A DNA stretch of 64,000 nucleotides, from the NCBI RefSeq assembly GCF_963855985.1, contig NC_087096.1, positions 14,198,001 to 14,262,000 of the forward strand, read 5' to 3'. The notes under the pieces were generated by a model. The model worked only from the letters and a program-made list of their open reading frames with translations. It was not told the origin of the DNA and searched no databases. The DNA comes from Ostrinia nubilalis. Taxonomy: Eukaryota; Arthropoda; Insecta; Lepidoptera; Crambidae. The position numbers and the translations under genes were made by a program. This document shows, one piece after another, positions 28,973 to 42,365 of this stretch; position 1 is the stretch's first letter, and every line of letters begins with the position of its first letter.

Positions 28973-29757
28973 AAATACGGAATCACAATCTTAAATTGTT
29001 TAATTTAAAAAAAACTTTACGTAACTGAATTTTTACTATTCTAAAATTAAAAGTAATTCTACACGGCGGGCTTTTCAACATAAAAGAAGCAAAATAAATT
29101 ATAGAAACATTGGAAAGATTATAAAGCAGATTGAATATAAAAGTTATACACGTAGAACAAATAATAACAATCTGATGAATATTATTATCACAATATTATA
29201 AAACCATTTTACAAAATGATATCACACATTTTACTAACTAAATTTATTACAAATTACACCCTTCTTACAACATTTTATTATTTACAACACGATGGCATTA
29301 TATGCCTCGATAAATATTTTAACATGCTAAATAATATTTTTAAATTATAAGAAACTCGCTACGAAGCTGAACTCATGCATAGTTTCAATATTTTGAGTTT
29401 GAATTAGTGACTGGTGATTACCTTGCAATTAAGAGTTTCAATCCATAATTTACAATCCTTTGATTGAATACTAACCTAAGATAGTAATACTGTCGGACGG
29501 ACTGCGATGTTTCATTATTTTGGGAAAAAACGTTTGTTACACCAACCGGGCTAGGATGCGCGTCGTGATATACTTTATCGACGCCAAAATTATGGACAGA
29601 ATCGATAAAATTGCGTGATAACCGCTTATCGCGGCGCGCAACCAGGGCCTACTGGTTTACCATACCATAGAATATAGAAGTGTAGTTGCAGGCAAAAATA
29701 AAGTTATGCGCCCTGACGACAGTGAGTATAGACTCAGTGTAACTACTTGGGATCACT
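28973..29757. other. Convergent 3' ends of SQOR2 and the LRR gene
   Basis: AATAAA at 29093 lies about 120 bp after the SQOR2 stop and is the likely cleavage signal. The LRR gene ends from the other side at 29758. Apart from the MITE at 29548-29652 the interval has no other feature. Confidence 0.5.
29548..29652. mobile_element. Foldback MITE, GATGCGCG/ATCGAT family, copy 1
   Basis: Arms GGGCTAGGATGCGCGTCGTG and GCGGCGCGCAACCAGGGCC pair around a core with ATCGATAAA. Related copies are at 43684-43790 and 61526-61650. Confidence 0.75.
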
Positions 29758-32700
29758 TTAAGCCTTATTTAGCGCCTTGATTTGTTCAGTGTGGCCATTC
29801 GAGTTCATGTCAGCCGCATTTTGTTTCCTCCGCTTCATAGCCTTCCTTCGGATCGTGTATTTCCTTCTCGTCACTACAAGGTAGATGATCAGCCCCATTG
29901 CGATCAGTGAAAGGATTAGTATAGCAGCACTAAGTATTATTGTCATTGTGCTCATGTCAAGGAACGGATTTGTTGTTGATGATGCCATCTGTAAAGAGGA
30001 AATCAGTTTATGATTAAATTATGTTATAGGTGGGCTTAGCACAATGCCCTTGGGAATTCCCCGAGATAATAGCAGAAAGATAACAAGTCACATTTTTTTC
30101 CTTTAAGGTATTTGTTTACTCTTACCCAACTTTTAAACGAATTTGATTAATTACTTTAATGTTCAGGCCAAAATCATCAAACGTAAAACTAAATCAAGCA
30201 AAATAGGTATCAAAGGCACCCTATAAAACGGCTTTTTAAGTTTATTCGAATCTAGGTACTCACATGTGGTCCAGCTCTGAGGTAGTCCCCACACAAGGTC
30301 TGGTCGGTCCAGTTGTACCAATGCACCAGTCGTAACTGTTCCACTGCACGCGGAGAGCCACATCTGTAGATTTTAAAGGTCTTATTGAAATACCATTTTT
30401 ATAATTAAATAAAAACAACAGATTACGCCAAAAATACCAGATAGACTGACTAAAAACCTAAACAAACCGTTAGCAGGCGACATTCCAATTAGTACGTAAT
30501 CGTTAAACCAATTTGCTATTAAGAGCGTTTACGTCTAGCGTGGCATGTCAAGTTTAGGTAATTTCGATGCTATTTTTATTCACACTAAAATAATTGTGAC
30601 TGTGTGCGTGTTCTCACGCTCTATAGTCAAACCAAAATACTTTGATCCACCATCGTAAAAGTGTGCCAGGCTGTCAAGTGACAGCTCAAGGAAACTATAA
30701 AATCTTCAAATCTTCCAACACCGACTCCATAATTATAAATCATGGTATACATTAGTCCTAATAAATAATAAATACGTAAATTCTTTATCAAATAGTAAAT
30801 TATCAGAGGTTTTTTACTATTTTGAGAATATTTTATACAGCCTATGTTCAGCAGAAAAAAAATTGAATTTTAATGGTGAGAGATTTTTTCAAATCGGTTC
30901 TATTCAAAACAAACTTTTCCTGTTAACTATTCTTTTTTTATCCGGAAAATGCATAACATTTCATACCCACCAGCTGCGGGGGCAGCTAGTGGGTTATGTG
31001 GGGTTCTTCCTACCAGAAGGTGGGTAGCCCCTACACCCACTAAAAACCTGACTGTTTCTGCCATGATCCATATGAGTGATATGAGGGAACGCGGGACATC
31101 GCCATTGGCTGTTGCCTGTAGCATTCGTCCTTAGCCGCCACCAGACATCTCCATGTCTAGCGACCGAGGCCTGTTAGGAAGGGACAGTTGGAGACCATAA
31201 GCTGTCCTCTTGCGCCCAGGGTGTCGGCGGCGGATAACCGGAGTGTCGGCTGAGGCCTCTCGCTCCCGCTTTCTACTGCTTCTTTCTGTGAAAGAACACT
31301 TTCACAGAAAGTAAGCACACTATACCATAAGATTATTAATTTGTCTCATAAGAATATATTTTATACTAATGTAGATATTGTTTCCGAAAGCGAGCGGGTT
31401 CATTCCGTACCTGTACGCTTCATGCGTTCTCTAGCAAAAGCTGAAAACGAGTGTTCTGCCCTTTTGAGGGTAGTGTTTATACTGAGGTCTTTGCTTTTTG
31501 CATCGCTGCGGCACACAGCACTCTGACGCAGGGAACTATTTGAAACGCTAGTCATCTTTATCTTCTGTTGTTTTGTCACTTTTGTTATGTTGCAACTGTT
31601 GAAATTATTACTAACCTGTGTAACAAAATACTAGTGGTGTCACCTAGTGTGTTTCTTGACTAACTAACTTTATTTCGATATTGAATTGAATTTCAATAGC
31701 AACTATACATAATGTGTGTGTTAAAAGCATTAAAAAAGTGTGTGTTACAACAAATAAACAATTAATCTATCTATCTCACGCCTCTTCCCGATTGGTAGGG
31801 AGAGGTCATTTCCAACCGCCGCTCGTTCGCTTAGGCTGGGTACTGTTGGAGCGTGTCAGTCTGCTGCGGTGACTCACGTGCCAAGACTGCAGTGTTAACT
31901 GACAACCATCTACAGGCTCTCGGCCTATACGATGGAGGAATGGCCCGAAGCACCCATGGCCCGGTAGAACCTGGGTCGCCCTATTTATTTATTTATTTAA
32001 AATCTTTATTGCACACATAAAAATACAGTGGCTATGTGTGAGGCGATCATGCCGTCGCACCCACTCCTCTAATACAGGCAGAACTGCCTCTATGGTGCGA
32101 CGTAAAATTTGGCTGACGGCCAGGCGTACCCTTCAGCACTCTAGGGCCTAGATCCTCAAGCCTCTACCTTTTGGTTTCCACCTCTCGTGGTGCACGTCGG
32201 TCATTCTCACGATTAGGCGTTCTCAGCCTAATTACCATATCATTTTTGAAATTTGGCTTAATTGACTTAAACGCATTTAAATATGAAACACATGAAAAGT
32301 ACGAATTTAACAATCGTTAAGGCGTCAAATTATTCCAAGCGGTTTTCGCGTAAATGAGACCCAAAAATTTTATGGTCACGGTAATTAGATAAGGCTAATA
32401 CTTATTCTAACGGTAATTAGAAAAAATATGTAAAATAGCAAGAAAACAATATCTTGCATTGATAAATTTGTATATAAATATATAGCGTCATAAAAAATGC
32501 TGTAGGTACACTTAATAACCCTTTGAAAAAAGGAAAACACTCATTTCTATTATTTATTGTATCAAGATATTTTCAGTATACTGCAATAATCGAGGCTATA
32601 ACAGGAACACTTAGTTTCGCCCAGAAGGGGCTACGTGTCACATTTGATCAGAATCTTAATCATCATTTATTTGATTTCAATGTGGTACAAACGATTTAAC

Positions 32701-35700
32701 GTACAGATAAATGGATCAGGAGATCTCACAAATTTAATTTTTCGGATATGCATATGTCGAAATTTTTTTTAATGATTTAAGTGATTTTTCCTCTTTTTAA
32801 TCTATCTGCGATCAGCCATCACCCATTATCAGATTAAATTGAATTTGTAATAATGACAGTTCCAGCTCAGCATATCCCATGATTTGTCACCTCGATTCTT
32901 TTACAATAAGTTTTCAGATTGATGCTATTCTCTTTCTCCTGAGCTTAAATGCAGAAGTCTTAGAATTTAGAAGGGATGCAGAAAATAGATTTCATGAGGG
33001 TCTAGTCTTTGGTTGTAAGCTTTACAGGATTTTCCACACCCTCTTTGACGTTTGGTATCACTTCAGTGGACTTTGTAAACCAAGGCTATTTTGAAAACGT
33101 TAAAGCATTTCTACATTTGCGAGGCTAAGTCGATGCCATAATATGTCTACATGGGTTTTAGGATGCATTTGTATATAGTTTGTTCTCCAAGCTTCTTCTG
33201 TCCAGTACCCATTGCATATCACGAAGTTTTTTCTATGCATAACAAAGCAGGTAGGATGCAGTTTAGGATGGTACAAAGTGCCTTTACACTCTTGCCTTGA
33301 AAAGTCCCATTGTCTGTTGATTTGTTCTCTTTTGTTCTTAATGTGATCACGCCAGGTAAGTGTTACTGTTGGACAATCTCATCTTCTTAGGGCAAAGGTA
33401 TTATGGATAGATTTTAATGGTATTATATTAGAATTAATTAATGATTTAAGATGTTAATATCAATTATACTAATAGTAAAAATAAATATCTGGTACGAGAC
33501 ATGTTTCATGCAGGGGTGACATCTCCTGGCCATCAGAAAGCCCCGATTTCACTCCAGGTAACTTCTTTTTGTGGGGTCACCTTAGGGGTTAAAATATACT
33601 CTTAAATCCAACAAACATGCAGCAACTGAAGCTGAACATTCGTCATGAAATCGAATCTATTTCGAGGTTACTCTAACGAAAGTTTTTTAAAGTTTTGATT
33701 GTCAGATTGGAAGAAAAGTCCGTACAGTTGTTATGCGAAAGTCTAGGTATATTTCATATTTTATCATCATACTTATTCAATCGTGAGTGCAATTTGTAGG
33801 TAATAATTTCATACAACGGTGATTATAAATATACGGTAATTAGTACATGGAAATTATAAAACGATAGTTTTTCTTCAAAATTTCCAAAATCTTCAGTGTA
33901 TGGAAATACTGTCTTACTACAACGTATGAAGGCCAAAGTACTGAATCTTTTTAAATTAACAACGTGAATCTACCTTCAAAAATCGAGTATAAAAATAAGG
34001 ACATGGTAAATAGAAAAATTGAAAACCAAAGATATGGTAATTATACTCTTACGCAATTCATCGACGGTACGCCAACGCAATAGACGTCTACTTGCTAACA
34101 GGTCTTAGAACTAACTAAGGGCTCGCGCCGCGCGCGTAAATGATGTGTCAAATATTATTATTTAGGCTTGTGTGCCCAAAAACAGAAAACGTCACGGGAA
34201 TTAGGACTTTCGCTCGGACAAGCAGTTTTTTAATTCTAATTATTTACAGAATGGTTCTATTGAATAGATATTTTGCTATGCGTAAGACAATCTTTTGTAC
34301 TCTTTAAAATGTTGAATGGAGTAAACCAAATCTATACGACATAAAAATTACAGCCAAGTTTTAACATTAAGTCGGTGTGCGGACGCGAAACGGTAATTAG
34401 AGAACAGAGGTTCATGAAATTAATTAAGTTACAAATACTTAAAATAGAGGCCTATGATTTAATGCACAACTGGATAGGGTTGTTAAGTAACATATAAAAA
34501 TACTTGCATGTCTCTAATTTGTCATTTTTAACGATTTAACAGCCCGGACACGCAAAAACTAGCTCATCTGAGAATGGCCGACGTACACGTACATTTCCCC
34601 TTGGGACCTATGGTCACCTCGCAACTGGCGTCTATTCTCGGTTGTCGACACTAGCTTTGTCGCCACTGAGGATAAATGGCATAAATAATAAATCGATTGT
34701 CACCAGTGGCGACACATACTTTCCCAGTTGTAGCTACAGGCTTTCTCACAACTTATGACAAATTAGAAAAATACATCCCAATTATGCCTAGTGGGGACGT
34801 ACACAAATATTGACGCAAATGTCATCGTGCATGGCATACGTAAAGTAAAAGTCAAGTAAGACCAGATGAATACAAATATTATTAATTTTATTTTGAACTA
34901 GCGGCCGCCCGCGACTTCGTACGCGTGGACCTCGTTTTACTCCTTAGTTCGTAAAATCTGTTGTTTGATATCATGTTGATAGATGGCGTTTCACGGCTTC
35001 CCCCGCATGAATTTTTACGAACGTCAAAAACAGTAGTTTGTCCAGCGCTGTAGATTTTAACCAATGACGATAGATTGCACTTTTTAGACACGTCTTATTT
35101 ATTTATTGAAATTTATTTGTCACATATCGTCATACATTATAGCCTATATGTTAATATGGGTTATAAACAATAATACTGTAAAGTTTCAACAAAATCCGTT
35201 CAGTAGTTTTTGAGTGAAAGAGTAACAAACATCCAGACATCCAAACTTTCGCATTTATAATATTATATTAGTAGGAAGGATAGTAGGATTGTTATACGTC
35301 GCCACTAATGACAATATTTTTTTTCCCATTTATCCTCAGTAGGGACATAGTCAGTGTCCACAACCAGGAATAGACGGACTGCGGATACTATGCGGTATCC
35401 ACGAATTACCTCAGCCTGTGCCTCAGTGATATCATGCGTTGCGCTTTTTTCAACAGTAGGATGCTCCACGACTACACAGCACTGTGCCATACTCGAGCCC
35501 CATATAGGACCAACGCGCGACGCAAAAGTATAGTCAGCGACTCAGTGCGGCCGGGCCTCCGAGATTAGGCATCAACCGGCTTAGTGCGCCGGCGGTAGCC
35601 AAAAGCTGAGGGGTGAGACGATTCAAGTGGCCGTCAAATGACCACTGTCCAACTAACTACAATCCGAAGTACCTACCGCAAAGATTTTCCGACTGTAATA

Positions 35701-36984
35701 TGTTGTGTATGTTCCCCCTACAACTAGGTGGGACCCTGCTGGCAGAGCATTCCTATTAACTATTCTGTAACCACCTATTTATGGCAAATAAATTGTTAGT
35801 ATTATTCCTCTTTATAATATTAGTATACATACATAACTTGCTGTTCCAAATTTTCCTCATTCGTTTTCGTTTCATCGCTAAAAATAACTTAATTTTATTT
35901 TTCATTACGTCTGAAATAGAATTTGTTGTAAAAATAGACTGTAATGAAAAATAACAATAAAATATTTTAATTACCACGTGATCGCAAAATCTACCACCAA
36001 GATTTTGCGGATACACTATAAAAGTCCAGCTACCTGTCAAAGATCAACGTACGCGTGACACATGTCAGCAGAGCACCGAGCGACGTGACCTCACTCTGGA
36101 ACGCCTCGAGGCGGACTGAATTTGTACGATTCGTGCGCGGCGATTTATAGTACTTTTCAAATACTCATAGAAAAAAAATTACAATGAATTATTTTAAATT
36201 TCAAAGTAAATATTTTAGATAAGATATTCTTTTATTATATTAAGCTATTTTTGTGTTGAATAAAGGAAGAATATTGGTGAAAAAATCACTTTGATTTTTG
36301 GGTATTTCACGTTCTTTTAATTTGTGATTTCTTATTGTAAAATGCTTAAATCTAAAAATTTTCTCAGATAACTATTTGCCCAAGGATCTATGCTATAGGA
36401 TATAAATGTTTGTTAAATCGTTTTCACAATATTTTTATAAAAATTTCAGCTTGTAAACTGACGCTAAAGTGGAAATTTACAAAACCTGTATGGACTTATC
36501 TTGATAGAATTCTTAAATACTAAACTAATCGCAATATTTTCTCAATTAACTATTTAGACGACGAAATTGCCTAACTATTTATGCCTATAACATATTTGTA
36601 ATATTACTGGTTAATGATTGTAACGAGTTGAAAAAGTACTGTTTTTGCGCCAAACGGCGTAAACGCTCTTAAGTAGAACAAGTTAGACTATTTGACCTAC
36701 CTAGTGATTACTAAGTACTTAATATAATATAAATAAAGCTTTTGCCCGCGGCTTCACCCGCGTGAAATTTAGTTTGTCACATGTCGTCATAAATTATAGC
36801 CTACTAGCTTTCCGCCCGCGGCTTCGCCCGCGTGGAATTTTGTCTGTCACAGAAAAACTTTATCGCGCGCGTCCCTGTTTCAAAAACCGGGATAAAAACT
36901 ATCCTATGTTCTTTCCCGGGACTCAAACTATCTCTATGCCAAATTTCATCAAAATCGGTTGCGAGGTTTAAGCGGGAAAGCGTA

Positions 36985-37045
<61 letters not shown>

Positions 37046-40000
37046 GTTACTTTCGCATTTATAATATTAGTTGGGATATGTTAATCTGGGTTATAAACAA
37101 TAATACTGTGAAGTTTCAACAAAATCCGTTCAGTAGTTTTTGCGTGAAAGAGTAACAAACATCCATACATCCAGACATCCAAACTTTCGCATTTATAATA
37201 TTAGTAGGATATATTTAAAAAAATATAATAGAGTTTATCCGATAAAATCGTTTATCGATGGAAAGTGAAAAGAAAAGTTATTAACGGTATTGGGATTTTT
37301 GTTACAATAATAACTTTAATGGTATAACCATTGACTGTTCTGGTATAGGTAGTCTGACAATGATGATGAACTGGAGATAAACATCGAGCGAATAAACGAA
37401 CTCTCACTTCCGTACCTCACATTATCGAGCAGGTACGCGTTAGCCTTATACAACAGCGGAAGCAGCTGGTCCAGCATCCACTGCAGTTCGCAACCGCAAT
37501 GCCAAGGGTTGTGCTGCAGGTTCACACCCTCGCTTACTGATCCCCACTGCAGAAGATCGCGAGGCAGCCGAGTCAAGTTGTTGTAGCTGACGTCCAGCTG
37601 GAAATTTTAAGAATAGGAATGCTTTATTCAGCATAAAAAACATTAAACTACCAGCTGGTCCTAACTACAAGGTGTCCGCTCAGCAATATTCGCGTCATAA
37701 CAAACGCCACGTCGAGAAGCTGGTTTTCAGTGGGAACCAACACACAATGAGGATTGCGGATTGCGCGCCCTCCTGACCGAGACCATATCGAGGCGGTTTG
37801 ATGATGCGTAGACAATAAAATTTAAAATACTCTATTACAGACTAGGCCGGCTCTCCTCGCAGACTACCAGCCAAGAAGGCGCGCAACAACACGTACGAAC
37901 AACCTTATAGTATCCGAGCTTGGTAACTACAACCTGATCTGCTAACTGCGCACCTCACTAAATGCGACTCTCCCTCGCACTTCCCGCGTTCGCCCCGTGT
38001 CCGTACCAGAACGTCGAAGTGACGTCACGGCTGTCAGGTGCGCAGTTAACTCGATCGGGTTGTAGGTTGGAGACCCTTTCAAGATTGCCTAACTAAAAGT
38101 AAAAGTACTAAAGAGACTCAAATTGATTCCTAAATATTTGAGCTATAGCGAAAGAGTGCAAGCTTTATAACTGCGCTTGAATAAAGATGATACTTGATCA
38201 TTTCTGAGTTCATCTTCTGAGGTCTGCATCCTGTTCGGGGTAACGGCCTAATTACCACATTAGCCTTGAGATTATACTTCGAAAAACTAGTACTTCTAAC
38301 TTCTATTTTTGTTAGGTGCGCAAACACGAAGGTACCTATATCAGGTTTTATACCATCGTTACTGATACCACTGTTTGTTTTGCCTGGAAATTACGTTCAA
38401 TGTCATAAAGGGATACAAGCCCTACGCGTATCTTGTACCTTGAGGTGTGACGTTTGTTTGCTTTTGACCTACACGGTTAGATAAGGTATTCTAGATAAGT
38501 GTTTACAAACATAGAAAGGTTGCCTGTTGGTTAGTGACTTACTTCTTTTTGTTCTTTAAAATGTCTGTTTGGATATTCCAATAATTATTTTTACTAATTT
38601 ACTCACCATACAAACATCAGTTCCTTCAAAAGCGTTCTCATGTATCGAGCTTAGTGATCTGCAGTTCGACAAATATAGATAAAAACACTTCGATACATCG
38701 TCTTTCTCGTCCACCCCTCGCCCGACGACATTTGTAAATGCCTTTTCTTCAACATTTTCCAGTTTTGGAAGATCATTTAGAAACAATTTCTTCAAAACTA
38801 TAACGTTTGGAAAATAAATCTTATCTATTATATTCCCATCCAACCTGAGATCTTCCAAATTCGGGAAATTTAGTTCACTCAGAGTTTTAGGAATTTCCTG
38901 AAGTAAATTGAATGACAAATCCAAAATGAACAGTTGTGGCAAGGGATTCGCGATGTCGAACTCCTTGATCTGATTTCCACCAAGATATAAAATCTGAAAT
39001 GAATTTGTTACAATAGTTACAGTAACCAAACATACCTACTTCTTAATTCACTGTTAAGAACCTAAAATCAAGAAAACTTACCTCTAAGTAGGAGAAGCTT
39101 GTATCAGCATCGTATAAAGTTTCTAATCTGTTGTAGGATAAATCTATGTACTTTATACCACTGGGGAAAGTTGGCCAATGCCTCATCGAATTTATCTTCA
39201 AGATGCAAATTTCTAAACTCGGCGGCAGATCAAAAACTAGAGTTATGTTGTTGCTTCCCAAATTCAACTCCTTCAAATTCGTGAATGATAGAAATGATTT
39301 GTCTTCTACCAATTCAATTTTATTGTTGGACAGATCCAAGAATTCCCTGTAACAAAATGCTATTTAACAATTGACGATCGAAAATTATACGTTGCCACTG
39401 AAGTATTGGCGTATTGGCTTACTCACAAGTTGTTGTTATCAGGAAATGAGTGCGTCATCACCGACCGGATCTTGTTGCCTTTCAACGATAGCCTCTTCAA
39501 TCCAGTCAAGCCATTGCCACTGGTCTTCTGCAGCATCAAGTCGAATATATTGTTCTTTCCCAGATCCAGCTCCTCTAAGGCCGGCAGTTGCAATATCGCT
39601 TCTATCGGCATCATTGTCAGCTGGTTGTTTTGTAAGTTTACCCTCTTTAGATTGTTCAGGTTCTTGAAACATAGCTGATTGATTTCTGATATCTTGTTGT
39701 CTGAAAGGTCCAAGTCTTCCAACTGCTCAATGCCTTTCAACAAGTCGAAGGTTATGGACCTGATTTTGTTACTAGCGAGGGATAGTTTCTTCAGGTTAGG
39801 GACGTGGCTGAATGGTTCTGGCCAGTATATCTCGATGGCGTTGTTGGGAAACTGCAGAGATTCTACCTGAGAATTTGGTGGTAGCCTGTAAAGAATCTTA
39901 GTCATACATTTTTGGTTACAGTTGCTGTTACATTAGTCAAATGCAATAACTACAAAACCCATCGGTCAAGACTATAGTATAAGTACCTGCCATTATCTTT

Positions 40001-41048
40001 GATAATTACTCGCACCTACGCTTACAATACATGGAAGTATTTGTGTCACACATGCGATAAATATTGATAACTTTTATTTGACTTATTTGAAAACTGATTC
40101 ACCTGTTCAGCAACTTTACTTTTGTCAATGGTGAATGAAAGGGTAACTCCCTTTTATACATTCCCATGATACTTATTACATAATTCCGTAATCAGACTAT
40201 CAGGATTTAGGAAATCACCAATTCATCAATGAAATCAAACATGCTATAGGTACGAGTACCTACTTGGTTATTGACTCATTATTTGGGTTATTTTTATACT
40301 AGTAACTAAGTTACATTATTTACCGTTACTAGCTAAAAACATACTAAAAGTTCAATGCCCGGGTTATCTGCGAAAAACTAGAACTGCATACCTAGACTAG
40401 TGTTCGAAGCTGTCACATCAATCAGATCTTGTGCGAACATTGTTTACTGTCTGCCAGGAAGGACCGATGGCAGTTTAACTTGCGTCAATATTGCGATCTA
40501 AGCACGGTAAGATAACCGTATAATAATAATATTGTCCTAGACTCAACAGATCATCCAAAATTATGTTTAATGTTACTGCGCCTACATTAATTTAAACCAT
40601 TTGGGGCACCTATCCGTAACTGCAGAAGAATAGAGGTGTATGTAAAATGAATGTTAAGGATAACAATAACTTATTGCTGTAAATATCTGCCTGGTCTAAT
40701 AATGATTCTTGTTGCAGAATGGACATGACTCATCTAAGTACTTACTTAGGTAAATAATATACACAAACACATGACTTACTTGCCCAAAGTGTTGAGCTGC
40801 AGTCCTTCGAACGTCGCGGATATCTTCAGTCCATTCGTGTTCTGCGGCCACTCTATCTTGTCCAGATCCGTCACATTCTTGATCCTGTCCCACTCGGAGC
40901 ACAGTATATTGAACACCAAATGCGTCCCATCGAAATCGTTGATCTCGCTACAAACGCACACATCACACAGCTTTATGGCTTGGAACGGTTCAGGGTCTTG
41001 GCACAGCCGGTAGTCGATTAAAAAAAGGAGGAATATGAAAACTCGCAT
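29758..41048 (-). CDS. Single-pass transmembrane leucine-rich-repeat protein
   Basis: Seven exons on the minus strand: 41048-40780, 39885-39427, 39346-39082, 38993-38607, 37597-37416, 30363-30264, 29988-29758, joining in phase to 630 aa. Signal peptide 1-16 (MRVFIFLLFLIDYRLC), a Cys-rich LRRNT-like cap (CDVCVC), then LRRs with the LxxLxLxxNxL pattern (for example LKKLSLASNKI, LEDLDLSDNKI, LEELDLGKNNI). An LRRCT cap follows with NPWHCGC (Cys494, Cys496) and its partner cysteines 522 and 545, encoded across the 7-kb intron. One membrane segment spans about 571-593, then a 37-residue tail rich in Lys/Arg (RRKYTIRRKAMKRRK) without a TIR domain. Such proteins act in cell adhesion or ligand recognition; the partner is unknown. 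The tail excludes a Toll receptor. The large intron holds Helitrons and LINE debris. Confidence 0.85.
34898..35276 (-). mobile_element. Lep1-like Helitron, non-autonomous
   Basis: CTAG with hairpin (GCGGCCGCCCGCGACTTCG) at the low end and TATTAGTAGGA at the high end. Body closely matches 20835-21204 in inverse orientation. Inside the LRR intron. Confidence 0.88.
36736..37209 (-). mobile_element. Helitron interrupted by another Helitron
   Basis: Low end AAGCTTTTGCCCGCGGCTTC (CTAG mutated), high end TATAATATTAGTAGGA. The body is split at 36803/37077 by the CAGA-type Helitron. Joining the halves restores the common sequence TATAGCCTA then TATGTTAATCTGGG. Confidence 0.85.
36804..37076 (-). mobile_element. 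Helitron with (CAGA)n microsatellite, inner copy
   Basis: CTAG at 36804, terminus TATTAGTTGGGA at 37076, inserted A/T. Contains about 14 CAGA units against about 10 in the copy at 26733-26993; the rest is nearly identical. Confidence 0.9.
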
Positions 41049-41140
41049 GTTTTCAGTCGGTGCGAGGTGGTCGGGCGTGAAACGGCGACTGATAAGAGAT
41101 ATCTATCGTTGTCTTATCGCGCGATCGGTTTCATCACTGC
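41049..41140 (-). promoter_or_regulatory. LRR gene 5' flank with paired GATA sites
   Basis: CTGATAAGAG (about 41089) and CTTATCGC (about 41113) place two GATA-factor motifs in opposite orientation within 35 bp, 40-70 bp upstream of the LRR start codon. In insects such sites often drive gut or fat-body expression; that use here is inference. Confidence 0.4.
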
Positions 41141-41636
41141 TAAAAGTGACGCGGTAGTAGCAGGATTGGCGTCCTAGGCGTGGGTTAGCGATGCCCACTC
41201 GAATCGCAAGCGCATCATTATGTGGATCATAATAATGTTTACTTTGATAAAAGGGAAGTGAAATCTAGCTGAAGTCCTTAGTTATTTTATCACGAGTGAT
41301 GACTGGACACTGTTAATATCAGAGGCCATGGTCAAATACGTAAAATTGTGTAGGAGTTACTCTTTTAGGAACAAATCCGTGCCAATTAGTCATTCAATAA
41401 AATTGACACAACGAAAGAGAATGTAACTAAGAGATATCAAATAGATATTAAATTAAAACGTTCGTTTAAAAAATAAAATTTATTCTTGCAACAACTTAAC
41501 AATCATAGTAAACTGTTAAATAGGACTTCGTGTACTTAAGTTTCAAAGATACAAAACTATGTACATTCACAATAATTATGCTATACTTACTATGGCAGTC
41601 GATAGTTGGAAGACTAATTATTATACATTGTATTAA

Positions 41637-42365
41637 GGCCGGGTAGCAGAGAAAATGGCGAAAATGAGGTTTTCATTTTTCATTTTTGAGGTACTAACAC
41701 TAACAGTAAAATTAAAGGCTAAGATTTTTATTGGGCATAGTTGAGGATATTTTCTAGGGCTATTAACGGATGGAAACACGATTTGATGAAGTTGACTCGA
41801 TAGAATAAATTCCCAAAGTTACCTCTATTCGTTTTCTATTTATGGTTTTATTTTTAAAATAAGCGATTTAAGATTCTAAATCTTTTACTAAACTAAAGTT
41901 CAGAAATAACTTGAGGGCTTTTAACGGATGAAATTTTTATATTGCGTCTTATTTAGTTACTATGTTAAAAAATGTGGAAAAAATCGTCCATGACGGCTTG
42001 GACAATCTCAATCAGTCGCGCGGTGGCGCTTACGGAGGACGGACGCGTGTCAGTTTTTTGGCCGTGACAGTTCGCGATTTGTCAATATTTTTGACAATGA
42101 TGACTTTGATGAGTCACAGTATAATAATATCAGTGTTACTGGAGAAAGCTTAAATTTTTGATAATTAAGAATTATCAATTTTGTCTACCTATTTAAATTT
42201 AAATCGTTCGCATCCTTTTAAACGAAGACTCTACTCATGATACATAGTACATTCCTCAAATATGAGACAAAACCAATGAGTTAAAATTACATTTTAATAG
42301 TACCTACATACAATCGTCTTACACTCTTTAGAAGAGCACACTGACACAAATAAATAATAAAAAAT
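41637..42365 (+). repeat. Interspersed repeat B, copy 2
   Basis: Reverse-complement match of 21428-22236, starting after TTAA with GGCCGGGTAGCAG and ending in AAATAAATAATAAAAAAT. It keeps the short MLKNVEKIVHDGLDNLNQ frame with very few differences. Confidence 0.8.

Larger units (their letters stand above)
30364..37415. other. 7-kb LRR intron, repeats
   Basis: Contains GC-richer LINE-like debris at about 30950-31310 and 31780-32230 (including CACACATAAAAATACAGTGG and GCACTCTAGGGCCTAG, seen in lepidopteran LINE tails), an AT-rich middle, a Helitron at 34898 and a nested Helitron pair at 36736. No additional exon with matching phase was found, and none is needed because the flanking exons join in phase 2 to restore LRRCT. 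Confidence 0.5.

Noticed and set aside
30949..31134. Plus-strand frames in the GC-richer part of the LRR intron
   Set aside because: Match LINE-like debris on both strands, no start or splice context.
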